From positions 1 through 64,000 of the forward strand of contig NZ_VWMY01000044.1 of NCBI RefSeq assembly GCF_008905045.1: a stretch of DNA of 64,000 nt, written 5' to 3'. How positions within the stretch are numbered: the stretch's first letter is position 1; each line of letters starts with the position of its first letter. Origin of the DNA: Streptomyces albicerus. GTDB taxonomy: Bacteria; Actinomycetota; Actinomycetes; Streptomycetales; Streptomycetaceae. Positions 1 through 7,169 of this stretch are shown one piece after another. The position numbers and the translations under genes are program-made. The notes below the pieces were generated by a model. It did not search any database. It worked only from the letters and a program-made list of their open reading frames with translations, and had not been told where the DNA came from.

Positions 1-127
1 GGAGCGTACGACGCAGGGAATTGCCGAGGGTGTAGCCGAAGCCCGGCTCCAGCGGCTCGATCACGAACCGGGAGCGGAACTCGTCGACGACCTCTTCGGT
101 CAGGGACGGACGCTGAGCAATCAGCAC
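1..127 (-). CDS. rpoA: RNA polymerase alpha subunit, N-terminal 42 codons (cut by window edge)
   Basis: The reverse strand from a GTG at 127 reads MLIAQRPSLTEEVVDEF and continues through FVIEPLEPGFGYTLGNSLRR, the near-invariant N-terminus of actinobacterial RpoA, which forms the alpha dimerisation interface. A GGAGG lies 10 nt upstream of the GTG. The gene runs off the left edge, so it is unknown whether it is full length. In Streptomyces rpoA normally follows rpsM-rpsK; here the next 470 bp contain no ribosomal-protein gene and then an XRE regulator. This is therefore either an extra rpoA copy, a truncated duplicate or a rearranged operon. Identity of the visible part is secure; its status is not. 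Confidence 0.8.
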   Translation of the reverse strand, partial: MLIAQRPSLTEEVVDEFRSRFVIEPLEPGFGYTLGNSLRRTL

Positions 128-415
128 GAGATGTTGCCTCCAGTGGTTCGGCGCCCGCTATGTGACGCCATTGACACCATGAAGGGTACGGGCGATGCGG
201 ACGATGCGGTCGCCACGGAGGCCGAACCGCCCGTGTCGCCAACCCGGCGAGGAGGCTTCGGGCCTCCCTTCCGCTCGCTGCCCCCACGGCCGTTTCTGCA
301 GCTCATGGCCCTGTGCTCAGCAATTACGTCCCGGCACGGAATCCCCGTTGCCTCAGTCGCTGTCCACGCCGGCGAAGGAGAGTCGTAGGTCCGCCGCCGT
401 ACGCCCTGTGCGCGG

Positions 416-586
<171 letters not shown>

Positions 587-596
587 TTACACAGCC

Positions 597-1199
597 TCAG
601 CCGTGGTGGAGCTCGTCGGGCCGATAGCTGGCTCTGACGTGGACGCGTTCGCCCTGGGGGCCGAGGATGCTGAGGAACTCCACCGGTCGCGTGTCGGCGT
701 TGCCGAACCAGTGCGGGAGGTGGGTGTCGAATTCGGCGACCTGGCCGCTGCTGAGGACGAGGTCCTGGTCACCGAGTACGAGGCGCAGCCGTCCGTTCAG
801 GACGTACAGCCAGTGGTAGCCCTCGTGTGAGCGGAGATCGGGTTCGCGACCGGTCGTCAGGCCGGCGGGGAGGATCTGCTTGAACGCTTGTAGCCCACCG
901 GGTTTGCGGGTCAGTGGGATGACGGTCATGCCGTTGCGGGTGATCGGTTTCGGATACACCCGGGGGTCGCCGTCGGCCGGGGCGCCGACGAGTTCGTCGA
1001 GCGGCATCTGGTAGGCCCTGGCCAGGGGCAACAGTAGTTCCAGGCCCGGCTTGCGGTGCCCGGACTCCAGCCGGGACAGGGTGCTGACCGCGATTCCGGT
1101 GGTCTCCGACAGGGATGTCAGGGTGGCTCCGCGTCGGCGTCGCAACTCGCGTAGCCGGGGTCCGACCGCGGCCGGCACGGCATCGAACTTGTCGCTCAT
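597..1199 (-). CDS. XRE-family regulator with cupin domain
   Basis: This 200-residue protein has an N-terminal helix-turn-helix of the XRE type (about residues 12-66, with LRELRRRRGATLTSLSE then GIAVSTLSRLESGHRKP) and a C-terminal cupin barrel (about 105-190, with the HEGYHWLYVLNGRLRL strand and a second HW motif). Such HTH-cupin proteins are small-molecule-responsive repressors or activators. It is divergent from the methyltransferase gene at 1429 across a 229-bp gap, so that gene is the likeliest target. The effector cannot be read from sequence. Confidence 0.9.
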   Translation of the reverse strand: MSDKFDAVPAAVGPRLRELRRRRGATLTSLSETTGIAVSTLSRLESGHRKPGLELLLPLARAYQMPLDELVGAPADGDPRVYPKPITRNGMTVIPLTRKPGGLQAFKQILPAGLTTGREPDLRSHEGYHWLYVLNGRLRLVLGDQDLVLSSGQVAEFDTHLPHWFGNADTRPVEFLSILGPQGERVHVRASYRPDELHHG

Positions 1200-1428
1200 C
1201 CGCTCACCGTGCCCACGCTTTGCACTTTTCGCAAAGAACTTTGTCGATTCGTCATGGCGGGGGCAGGTTGGCGGCGGAGGCGGTCACGACGGCTCGGCTC
1301 AGGCCGGTGCCGGTGATCGACAGCGGTCATTCGCGTCGGCAGCCCCTCTGCGCGCGCTGGCCATGGGCGACCGGCGCGCCGGCCTGTGGCCACGCCCGCG
1401 GCCCACCTCCACCACCAAGGAGAGGATC

Positions 1429-2031
1429 ATGGACACTCAGTTCTGGGACGAGATGTATCGCAGTCGGGACCAGGTCTTCAGCGGCGCACCCAACCGAGTG
1501 CTCGTCACCGAGGTCACCGACCTCACGCCGGGGCGAGCACTCGACGTGGGATGCGGTGAAGGCGCCGACGCACTGTGGCTGGCCCGACAAGGCTGGCAGG
1601 TCACCGCGGTCGACATCTCCCGGACCGCCCTGCAACGCGCCGCCGCCGCGGCCACGGATGTCACGGGTCGTGTGGCGTGGACACTGGCCGACCTGACCAC
1701 CGCGCCACCCGCGGTCCGCTCTTTCGATCTGGTGTCCGTTCAGTACTTCCCGCTCTCGCACGTGCCGGATCACACCGTGCTGCGCGGCCTGCTGAACACC
1801 GTCGCACCCGGCGGCACCCTGCTCTTCGTCAGCCACGACCCCGCCGGCCTTTCCCCACGCCCGGAGGACGGGTTCGACCCCGGCGACTACTACCAGCCCG
1901 ACGACATCGCCAGGCTCCTCGACCACGACTGGACCGTTCTGATCAACGAAACCCGCCCACGAACCGACCCGGCACCCGCCGGCACACACCACACCCACGA
2001 CACGATCCTGCGAGCGCAACGGCTGCGGTAA
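1429..2031 (+). CDS. class I SAM-dependent methyltransferase
   Basis: A 200-residue single-domain Rossmann methyltransferase. Motif I is LDVGCGEGADALWLARQG (about residues 39-56), followed by the acidic VDIS end of strand 2 and a post-motif DLV segment. The opening FWDEMYRSRDQVFSGAPN is typical of the small thiopurine S-methyltransferase/TehB-like group that methylates small molecules or chalcogen oxyanions. The ATG is preceded by AAGGAGAGG at ideal spacing; upstream in-frame codons lack such a site. It is divergent from the XRE-cupin gene and ends before a strong bidirectional hairpin. The substrate is not predictable. Confidence 0.88.
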   Translation: MDTQFWDEMYRSRDQVFSGAPNRVLVTEVTDLTPGRALDVGCGEGADALWLARQGWQVTAVDISRTALQRAAAAATDVTGRVAWTLADLTTAPPAVRSFDLVSVQYFPLSHVPDHTVLRGLLNTVAPGGTLLFVSHDPAGLSPRPEDGFDPGDYYQPDDIARLLDHDWTVLINETRPRTDPAPAGTHHTHDTILRAQRLR

Positions 2032-2082
2032 TCGGACCTGGGCGGGCTGACGGTCTGTTCGCGTGCTCCTAGGGGGTGGGAG

Positions 2083-2119
2083 CAGAGCCGGGGCCTCCAC
2101 GGTGGAGGCCCCGGCTCTG
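2083..2119. terminator. bidirectional hairpin terminator
   Basis: CAGAGCCGGGGCCTCCAC is followed after one base by its exact reverse complement. It sits between the convergent methyltransferase and amidase genes, about 50 and 25 bp from their stops, and is followed by a short T-rich stretch. Confidence 0.85.
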
Positions 2120-2142
2120 TTGTCGGGGCGAGCGGTTGACGG

Positions 2143-4863
2143 TTACGGGGTCAGGGTCTGGCCGAGGCGGGCGCCCGTGGGAGTGCCGAGAATCTCGCGG
2201 CCGTAGTAGACGCCCGTGCTGGTCGAGACACCGGAACTGCCGCTGTCCAGCTGCAGAAGGGTGCCGTCGTAGCTGTTCTCGCCCTCCGCGCCGATGGCGA
2301 GGTCGGCCCGGCCCCAGCCGGACAGGTCCTGCAGGACCACGGAGGAGCCGAACTTGTCGTTGGCCTCGGTCCAGCCGGTGATGCCGCTGGTGTCCTGGTG
2401 GAAGCTCAGCGCGCCGGAGCCGGTGAGGCCGGTGGAGGTGCCCTTGAGGAGCAGGGCCAGGCCCGCGTTGGTCTGGTTGGTGCCGCTGCGGGTGATGTCC
2501 TCGTTCGGCAGACCGGTCAGGACGTCTGCGTAGCCGTCGAGGTTGTAGTCGCCGGCGGAGACGGACCAGCCCATGGCGTCGCCGGACTCGGCGGCGCCGG
2601 GGACGCCGGTGGTGTCCTGGTGGATCGTCCGCATGCCGGTGGTGGTGAAGCCGGTGGAGGTGCCGGGGACGACGGTGACCTGGCCGCCCTTGTAGGCGCC
2701 GGACTCGGCGGTGTAGGGCTGGCCGATGACGATGTCGTCGTAGCCGTTGCCGTTGACGTCGCCCGTGGCGATGGAGCGCCCGCCCTTGACGGACAGGACG
2801 CTCACCTTGACCAGGCCGGAGGGGGTGCCCTTGAACCAGGTGACGCGGCCGATGCCCGACTGGTCGCGGTAGTTCAGCGCCACGTCTGTGTAGCCGTCGC
2901 GGTTGAAGTCGCCCGTGGCGGAGTCCGCGTAGGCGACGGGTCCGGCGGCGGTGGTCAGCTTGCCGTACTGGGTGGCGCCGCCGGTGAGGCGGGCGTTCCA
3001 GGAGCCGCCGGTGCCGGTGCCGGCCGCGAAGACGTCGGCCTTGCCGTCCGCGTTGAAGTCGCCCACGGCGACGGTGATGCCGAGTTTGGCACCGGGGGCG
3101 GTGACTCCGGTGGTCGTGTACGAGTGACCGGAGTTCAGCCCGGGCCCGTACAGGACGGTGACGGCGCCGCGGTCGGCGTTGCCGGATGTGTCGTCCTCGC
3201 CGGGCGAGCCGATGGCGAGGTCCGCGGTGCCGTCGCCGTTGACGTCACCCCAGGCCGTGGCGGCGCCCCAGCTGTCGCCCAGCTCGGAGGCGCCGGGCAC
3301 GCCCGGGCTGGACTGGGTCAGCTTGATCTTGGCGCTGCCGACGGGGCCGTCGGTGCCGCCGGGCACGACGACGACGTTGCCGACGCTGCCCGAGGCCCTC
3401 GGCACACCGGCGACGAGGTCGGTGACGCCGTCACGGTTGAAGTCGGTGGTGGCGAGCGCGTGCGAGATGCCGGGGTTCGCGGCGAGCGAGCGGACCAGCG
3501 ACAGCTGCGCGTAGAGGTTCCTGCCCGGGCAGGCGGTGGCGTTGGTGTCGCGGTGGCCGAAGATCCTCGGCAGCGTGATCGACTCGCCCTTCGCGATCAG
3601 GTTGCCGTCGACGCCCTTGTCACCGGCCGAGGTGAGCGTCACGGTGCCCTTCGGGTCGGCGCCGTACTGACCGAGTCGCCAGGCGGCGACCCGGGCGATG
3701 GCGTCCAACGCCGCCCGGGTCGGCTTCACCGTCTCGGTGTTGGCGAGAAAGGAGATACCGATGGTGTTGGTGTTGAAGCCGTAGTCATGCGCGCCGCGGA
3801 CCGGGAGGTCCATACCGCCGCTGCGGCCCTCGAAGATCTTGCCGCAGCGGTCCACGAGGAAGTGGTAGCCGATGTCGTACCAGCCCTTGGCCAGGTGGCC
3901 CTGCTGGATGGTGCGCACGCGCTCGGCGGAGTTCACGCACGAGGTCCCGTTGTCCACGTCCACACCGGTGTGGTGGACGACGACGGCCTTGACCTCGGTG
4001 CCGTATTCGGGCGTGCCGTTGTACTTGCTGCTGGCGCCCCACTCGGCCTGGGGGATGACCGGCGGCTTGACGACCGTCGACCCAGGAGCGGTCGGGACCG
4101 TCGGCGACGGCGATGCGGAAACCGTCGGCGATGCCGAAGCAGAGCCGGACGGATCCGCGGGGGTCGGTGAGGCGGTCTCGGTGGCAGGGTCCGACACGGC
4201 GGGCGCCGCGCTCCCGTCCGGCGAGGTGCTGTCCGCCGGAGCGGCCGTGTCCGTCGGCGTGGCCGCGGGCGTGGTCTCCTCCACGGCGTAAGCGGCCGGC
4301 TCGGCGGCGGGTGCCTGTGCCTCCCTTGCCGTCGTACCCGGGTCGATCAGTTTGAGGGCGATGCCCTCGGGCAGCGCGGTGGCCGTGGCGCCGTCCGCGG
4401 CCGTGACCCGCAGCTCGACGGCATCGGATGCACCGGTCCACAGCACTTCGGTGCCGCCCAGCGCCCCGGCCCGCTTCGCCTCCGCTCCGTCGGCGGCGAG
4501 CTCCGCCACCAGCGGCTTCCACCCGGACCACTCACCGGTCTCGAGGCTGCGGGCGCGCGCCTCGGCCGTACCGTCGAGCGGCGCCTTCGCCCCCTTCCAC
4601 GTGAGCATGAGCCCGCTGAACCGCTCGGTCTCCTGCTTGTCCACACCCTTGCGGCCCGTGCCCCGCGCCTCCAGCTTCATGCTGTGCACGGACGCCGGCC
4701 TGGCCTCTTTTCCGGGCCTCGGCCGCTCGTCGGACGGTCCGGCGACGGCATACGTCACGATGCCCCCGCCTCCCAGAACCACGGCCCCGAGGGTCAGCCA
4801 GGTTCTTCGCTTCAGACTCAGCGGTTTGTACGCATGCGTCGTACGGCGACTCAAATGTCCCAC
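2143..4863 (-). CDS. secreted N-acetylmuramoyl-L-alanine amidase with FG-GAP repeats
   Basis: A 906-residue protein. Residues 18-42 (KRRT then a hydrophobic stretch) form an export signal or anchor. A beta-rich domain (about 55-175) and a Pro/Thr/Ser/Ala linker (about 185-262) follow. The amidase_2/PGRP domain spans about 268-460, with zinc-ligand candidates in HHTG (297-300), HRD (437-439) and CPG (445-447), and GYHFLVD in between. From about 470 to the end there are repeated D-x-N-x-D-G-x-x-D-L FG-GAP/VCBS calcium-binding blades, presumably forming a beta-propeller that binds wall polymers. It should cleave the amide bond between muramic acid and the stem peptide outside the cell. The start is a GTG; its ribosome site is weak. 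Confidence 0.92.
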   Translation of the reverse strand: MGHLSRRTTHAYKPLSLKRRTWLTLGAVVLGGGGIVTYAVAGPSDERPRPGKEARPASVHSMKLEARGTGRKGVDKQETERFSGLMLTWKGAKAPLDGTAEARARSLETGEWSGWKPLVAELAADGAEAKRAGALGGTEVLWTGASDAVELRVTAADGATATALPEGIALKLIDPGTTAREAQAPAAEPAAYAVEETTPAATPTDTAAPADSTSPDGSAAPAVSDPATETASPTPADPSGSASASPTVSASPSPTVPTAPGSTVVKPPVIPQAEWGASSKYNGTPEYGTEVKAVVVHHTGVDVDNGTSCVNSAERVRTIQQGHLAKGWYDIGYHFLVDRCGKIFEGRSGGMDLPVRGAHDYGFNTNTIGISFLANTETVKPTRAALDAIARVAAWRLGQYGADPKGTVTLTSAGDKGVDGNLIAKGESITLPRIFGHRDTNATACPGRNLYAQLSLVRSLAANPGISHALATTDFNRDGVTDLVAGVPRASGSVGNVVVVPGGTDGPVGSAKIKLTQSSPGVPGASELGDSWGAATAWGDVNGDGTADLAIGSPGEDDTSGNADRGAVTVLYGPGLNSGHSYTTTGVTAPGAKLGITVAVGDFNADGKADVFAAGTGTGGSWNARLTGGATQYGKLTTAAGPVAYADSATGDFNRDGYTDVALNYRDQSGIGRVTWFKGTPSGLVKVSVLSVKGGRSIATGDVNGNGYDDIVIGQPYTAESGAYKGGQVTVVPGTSTGFTTTGMRTIHQDTTGVPGAAESGDAMGWSVSAGDYNLDGYADVLTGLPNEDITRSGTNQTNAGLALLLKGTSTGLTGSGALSFHQDTSGITGWTEANDKFGSSVVLQDLSGWGRADLAIGAEGENSYDGTLLQLDSGSSGVSTSTGVYYGREILGTPTGARLGQTLTP

Positions 4864-5417
4864 CCCATTGGAAAGTCACGTGAGGCACACCCGTCACGCG
4901 GGCGGACCGCTGTGCCCAGCGCGACGTGATCGTGAAACGTCACAGCTCACGAGGGTGAAGTGACGCAGATCACTGATTGGGGCGATGCGGACTGGGCCGC
5001 CGGCACGGCTCGGCCTGTCACGAGGCGCTGGGCGACCGAGCGTTGGTGAGAAGACTCCGCCGCCGGGTTGTCGCAGCGGCCCGGTTGGAGCTGGGGCAAC
5101 CTGATCGAGGAGAAGCGCCATGCCGATCAGGCAAGGGCCGAACAGGCGAACCTGAAACGCCGTCAATCCTCCCTGACCTGCTGGTCAGTGCCGCCCTCGC
5201 GGCGGGGGAACCTCTCCAACGCAGGGGGAGCGAGCGGGGTGTTGTCCTTCGACCCGCGCTGCTGCCGGTGACGCGTGCAGGGGCAGACCTGTCACGTGGG
5301 GAACGGGCCTGTCCCTGCACGCCTGCGCGTCCCCACAGTCCTCCGCGTGCGACGAAGTACGACGAAACGGAGCCCGTCAACAAGAGTCCGGCGCCGTCGT
5401 GCCGTGACGGCGCCGGA
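4864..5417. other. 554-bp intergenic region with a Crp-like site
   Basis: No convincing gene is seen here. The region holds the amidase promoter and a Crp-like palindrome at 4960-4973. The short open frames across it lack ribosome sites and domain features. Confidence 0.6.
4960..4973. promoter_or_regulatory. candidate Crp-binding palindrome
   Basis: GTGACGCAGATCAC has the GTGA-N6-TCAC arrangement of cAMP-receptor-protein sites, with one departure from the actinobacterial GTG-N6-G-N-CAC form. It lies about 97 bp upstream of the amidase start. A second GTGA-N4-TCAC copy is nearby at about 4932. Confidence 0.4.
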
Positions 5418-5747
5418 CTACTCCTGAGCGTGCCGGATGGCGTCCAGCACGATGTGGGCGATGTGGTCGTCGCTGAGGTGGTACTGGATTTCGCGGGCCT
5501 GGCGGCGGGTCGTCACGATCCGGGAGTTGCGCAGGACCCGCAGATGCTGCGAGACCAGCGGCTGGCTCACGCCGAGGGCGGCGACCAGTTCGTGGACGTA
5601 CTTTCCGCCCTCGGACAGTTCGCGCACGATGCCGAGGCGGACGGGAGAGGCCAGTGCCTTCAGCAGGTCACTGGCGGCCTCCAGGGCGCGTATCGGTTCG
5701 TCCGCCGGGGCTGTCGGGGAGGGGGGAGGGGTCATCGTCACATGCAT
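5418..5747 (-). CDS. ArsR/SmtB-family zinc-type repressor
   Basis: A 109-residue winged-helix protein. The recognition helix is in ALGVSQPLVSQHLRVLRNS (about 57-75). The last helix carries D93, H95, H106 and E109, matching the D-x-H-x10-H-x2-E alpha5 zinc site of SmtB; the alpha3 cysteine box of arsenic sensors (ELCVCDL) is absent. It should repress its targets until zinc or a similar divalent metal binds. It lies 59 bp downstream of the His-rich protein gene on the same strand, with a Zur-box-like sequence in between. The ATG at 5747 has little ribosome site; an ATG four codons later is an alternative. Confidence 0.9.
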   Translation of the reverse strand: MHVTMTPPPSPTAPADEPIRALEAASDLLKALASPVRLGIVRELSEGGKYVHELVAALGVSQPLVSQHLRVLRNSRIVTTRRQAREIQYHLSDDHIAHIVLDAIRHAQE

Positions 5748-5758
5748 ATATTAGCAAG

Positions 5759-5773
5759 TGACAATGATTTCCG
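5759..5773. promoter_or_regulatory. Zur-box-like sequence upstream of the ArsR gene
   Basis: TGACAATGATTTCCG matches 12 of 15 positions of the TGAAAATGATTTTCA zinc-uptake-regulator box as I recall it for Streptomyces. It lies 12 bp upstream of the ArsR start, in a relatively AT-rich patch. Confidence 0.45.
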
Positions 5774-5806
5774 GTCCGGGTTCGTGTCGCCGAACGCGGA
5801 TCCGGT

Positions 5807-6109
5807 TCAGTGGTCGTCCCAGTGGCCCTCGTGCGCGGCGTGACGGTGGCCGTCGTGCACGTAGTCCACGTGGTCCTCGTGCGGCACGGCCACGTGGCCG
5901 CAGCCCTCGCCGTGCTGGTGGTCGTGGCCGCCATGGGCGGTGTGGCCGGCGCTCGCGCATTCGTCGACGTGGTCCTCGTGGGACTTGTGGATGTGGCCGT
6001 CGTGCGCGTAGTCGATGTGGTCGCCGTGCGGGATGGCGACGTGGCCGCAGCCCTCGCCGTGGGCGTGCGTGTGGTCGTCGTGCGTGCGGTGCTCGGTGGC
6101 GGTGGTCAT
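5807..6109 (-). CDS. histidine-rich metal-binding protein with internal duplication
   Basis: This 100-residue protein is roughly one quarter histidine and also rich in Asp/Glu. It consists of two near-identical halves, each with HGEGCGHVA(I/V)PH followed by DH-x-DY-x-HDGH-x-H and a further His/Glu cluster, joined by a short Ala/Gly segment. Each half holds one cysteine in the same GCGHVA context. No signal peptide or membrane segment is present, so it should act in the cytosol as a zinc (or nickel/cobalt) store or buffer. The neighbouring SmtB-type repressor fits metal control. The function is inferred from composition and context. Confidence 0.82.
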   Translation of the reverse strand: MTTATEHRTHDDHTHAHGEGCGHVAIPHGDHIDYAHDGHIHKSHEDHVDECASAGHTAHGGHDHQHGEGCGHVAVPHEDHVDYVHDGHRHAAHEGHWDDH

Positions 6110-6522
6110 GTGGTGCTCCTCTTGGTGCTCTCCGGTTGCCTGAGGCTCGTGCTCCGCAGGCCGTGCGTGGCCACATTAACATATGGCAATTCACGCATGT
6201 GTCGCCCCGAAGTCCACCAACTGGGGCGGTTGGCCCGGGTCGAGGTCCGACAGCAGCCGGTTGGTGCCGGCGCTCGCCTCGGCCGGCGAGCGGCTCGCCA
6301 TGGTGGTCAAGCCAGGTGCGACGTGATGGCAGTAACGCAGGTCCTGAGCTTCCAGGCATCCGGGTGCTGGCCGGCGCTCCGGTTGCGGGGCCTCTGTCAG
6401 GAGCCGCAGGTCCGATTGCGACCGAGTCGGCACCGACTTAGCGTCATGAATGTCGTTTTAAACGACGGAGCCGACATTATTCCTATGTCGGCTTCCGTTT
6501 GGTGGCAGTGAATGGAGCATTC
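6110..6522. other. intergenic control region between the His-rich and Q-rich genes
   Basis: The left part, including an AT-rich ACATTAACATATGGCAATTC patch at about 6173-6192, is the likely promoter/operator of the His-rich gene. The right part holds the palindrome cluster described separately. No convincing gene is seen in the middle. Confidence 0.6.
6425..6492. promoter_or_regulatory. cluster of three inverted repeats upstream of the Q-rich gene
   Basis: Three palindromes lie within 68 bp: AGTCGG-CA-CCGACT (6425-6438), GTCGTTT-T-AAACGAC (6452-6466) and GCCGACAT-N7-ATGTCGGC (6470-6492). All share a GTCG/CGAC core. The last ends 31 bp before the start codon. They could be operator sites or leader-RNA hairpins. 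Confidence 0.65.
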
Positions 6523-7029
6523 ATGTCGGTGATGACCGGTACCCAACCCCTGCAGCAGGCGGGCCCGCAGACCGGCGGCCCGCAGCAGATCGCCCAGCTG
6601 GTCCAGCAGACCATCCAGCAGGCGTGCCAGCAGACGGCCCAGCAGGTCGCGCAGCAGGTGCAGCAGACGTTCCAGCAGATCCAGCAGGTCCAGCAGCAGC
6701 TCCAGCAGCAGGGGATCGCCCAGCATGCGCACCCTTACCTGGCTCTCGCGCTGCACCGCACGCTGGCCTCGGGTGTCCGGCACGCGGTGGAGCAGTCCGT
6801 GCAGCAGGCGCTGCCGACCGCGATGCTGGCGCTGCTCCAGCAGGGCCAGCAGGGCCAGCAGGGCCAGCAGGGTCAGCAGGGTCAGCAGGGCCAGCAGGGC
6901 CAGCAGCAGTGGGGCGGTGGGTTCGGCCAGCAGTCTCAGCAGCCGTACGGCCAGCAGGCGTTCGGCCAGCAGTACCAGCAGCCTGGCTTCGGTTTCGGCC
7001 AGATGAGTCAGCCGTTCGGTATCGGCTGA
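6523..7029 (+). CDS. glutamine-rich low-complexity protein
   Basis: This 168-residue protein is dominated by Gln. Residues 18-65 are a QQ-rich amphipathic stretch (QQIAQLVQQTIQQA and similar) likely to form coiled coil. Residues 70-105 are a normal helical segment (HPYLALALHRTLASGVRHAVEQ). Then come seven QQG repeats, and the tail is Gly/Phe/Gln-rich (FGQQYQQPGFGFGQ). The composition resembles prion-like or phase-separating domains. There is no signal peptide. The ATG at 6523 is chosen for its GGAG 5 nt upstream. A perfect 14-bp terminator follows, so it can be transcribed alone, ahead of the subtilase-like gene. No family is recognised. Confidence 0.8.
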   Translation: MSVMTGTQPLQQAGPQTGGPQQIAQLVQQTIQQACQQTAQQVAQQVQQTFQQIQQVQQQLQQQGIAQHAHPYLALALHRTLASGVRHAVEQSVQQALPTAMLALLQQGQQGQQGQQGQQGQQGQQGQQQWGGGFGQQSQQPYGQQAFGQQYQQPGFGFGQMSQPFGIG

Positions 7030-7043
7030 CCTGAGGGCGGCGC

Positions 7044-7084
7044 GATGCGGTGTGCCCCGGAGCGGTTCCCGGGCACACCGCATC
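7044..7084 (+). terminator. hairpin terminator after the Q-rich gene
   Basis: GATGCGGTGTGCCC pairs perfectly with GGGCACACCGCATC across a 13-nt loop, starting 14 bp after the stop codon. Read-through to the next gene would need to pass it. Confidence 0.8.
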
Positions 7085-7169
7085 AGCGTGCGAGCGCGAG
7101 CCGCCCCGTGGCCCGATCAGAAGCACAAGTACGCACAGGTACGACGTAGGCGTGGTGAAGGTGGACGTG

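Noticed and set aside
2398..4170. A 590-codon plus-strand frame opposite the amidase gene
   Set aside because: Low-complexity mirror of the FG-GAP repeats; the minus strand carries clear amidase zinc motifs.
4894..5166. A 90-codon minus-strand frame upstream of the amidase
   Set aside because: No ribosome site, disordered composition, and it overlaps the Crp-like site and promoter region.
6191..6433. An 80-codon minus-strand frame upstream of the His-rich gene
   Set aside because: It reads through the likely promoter, has no ribosome site, and I recognise no family.
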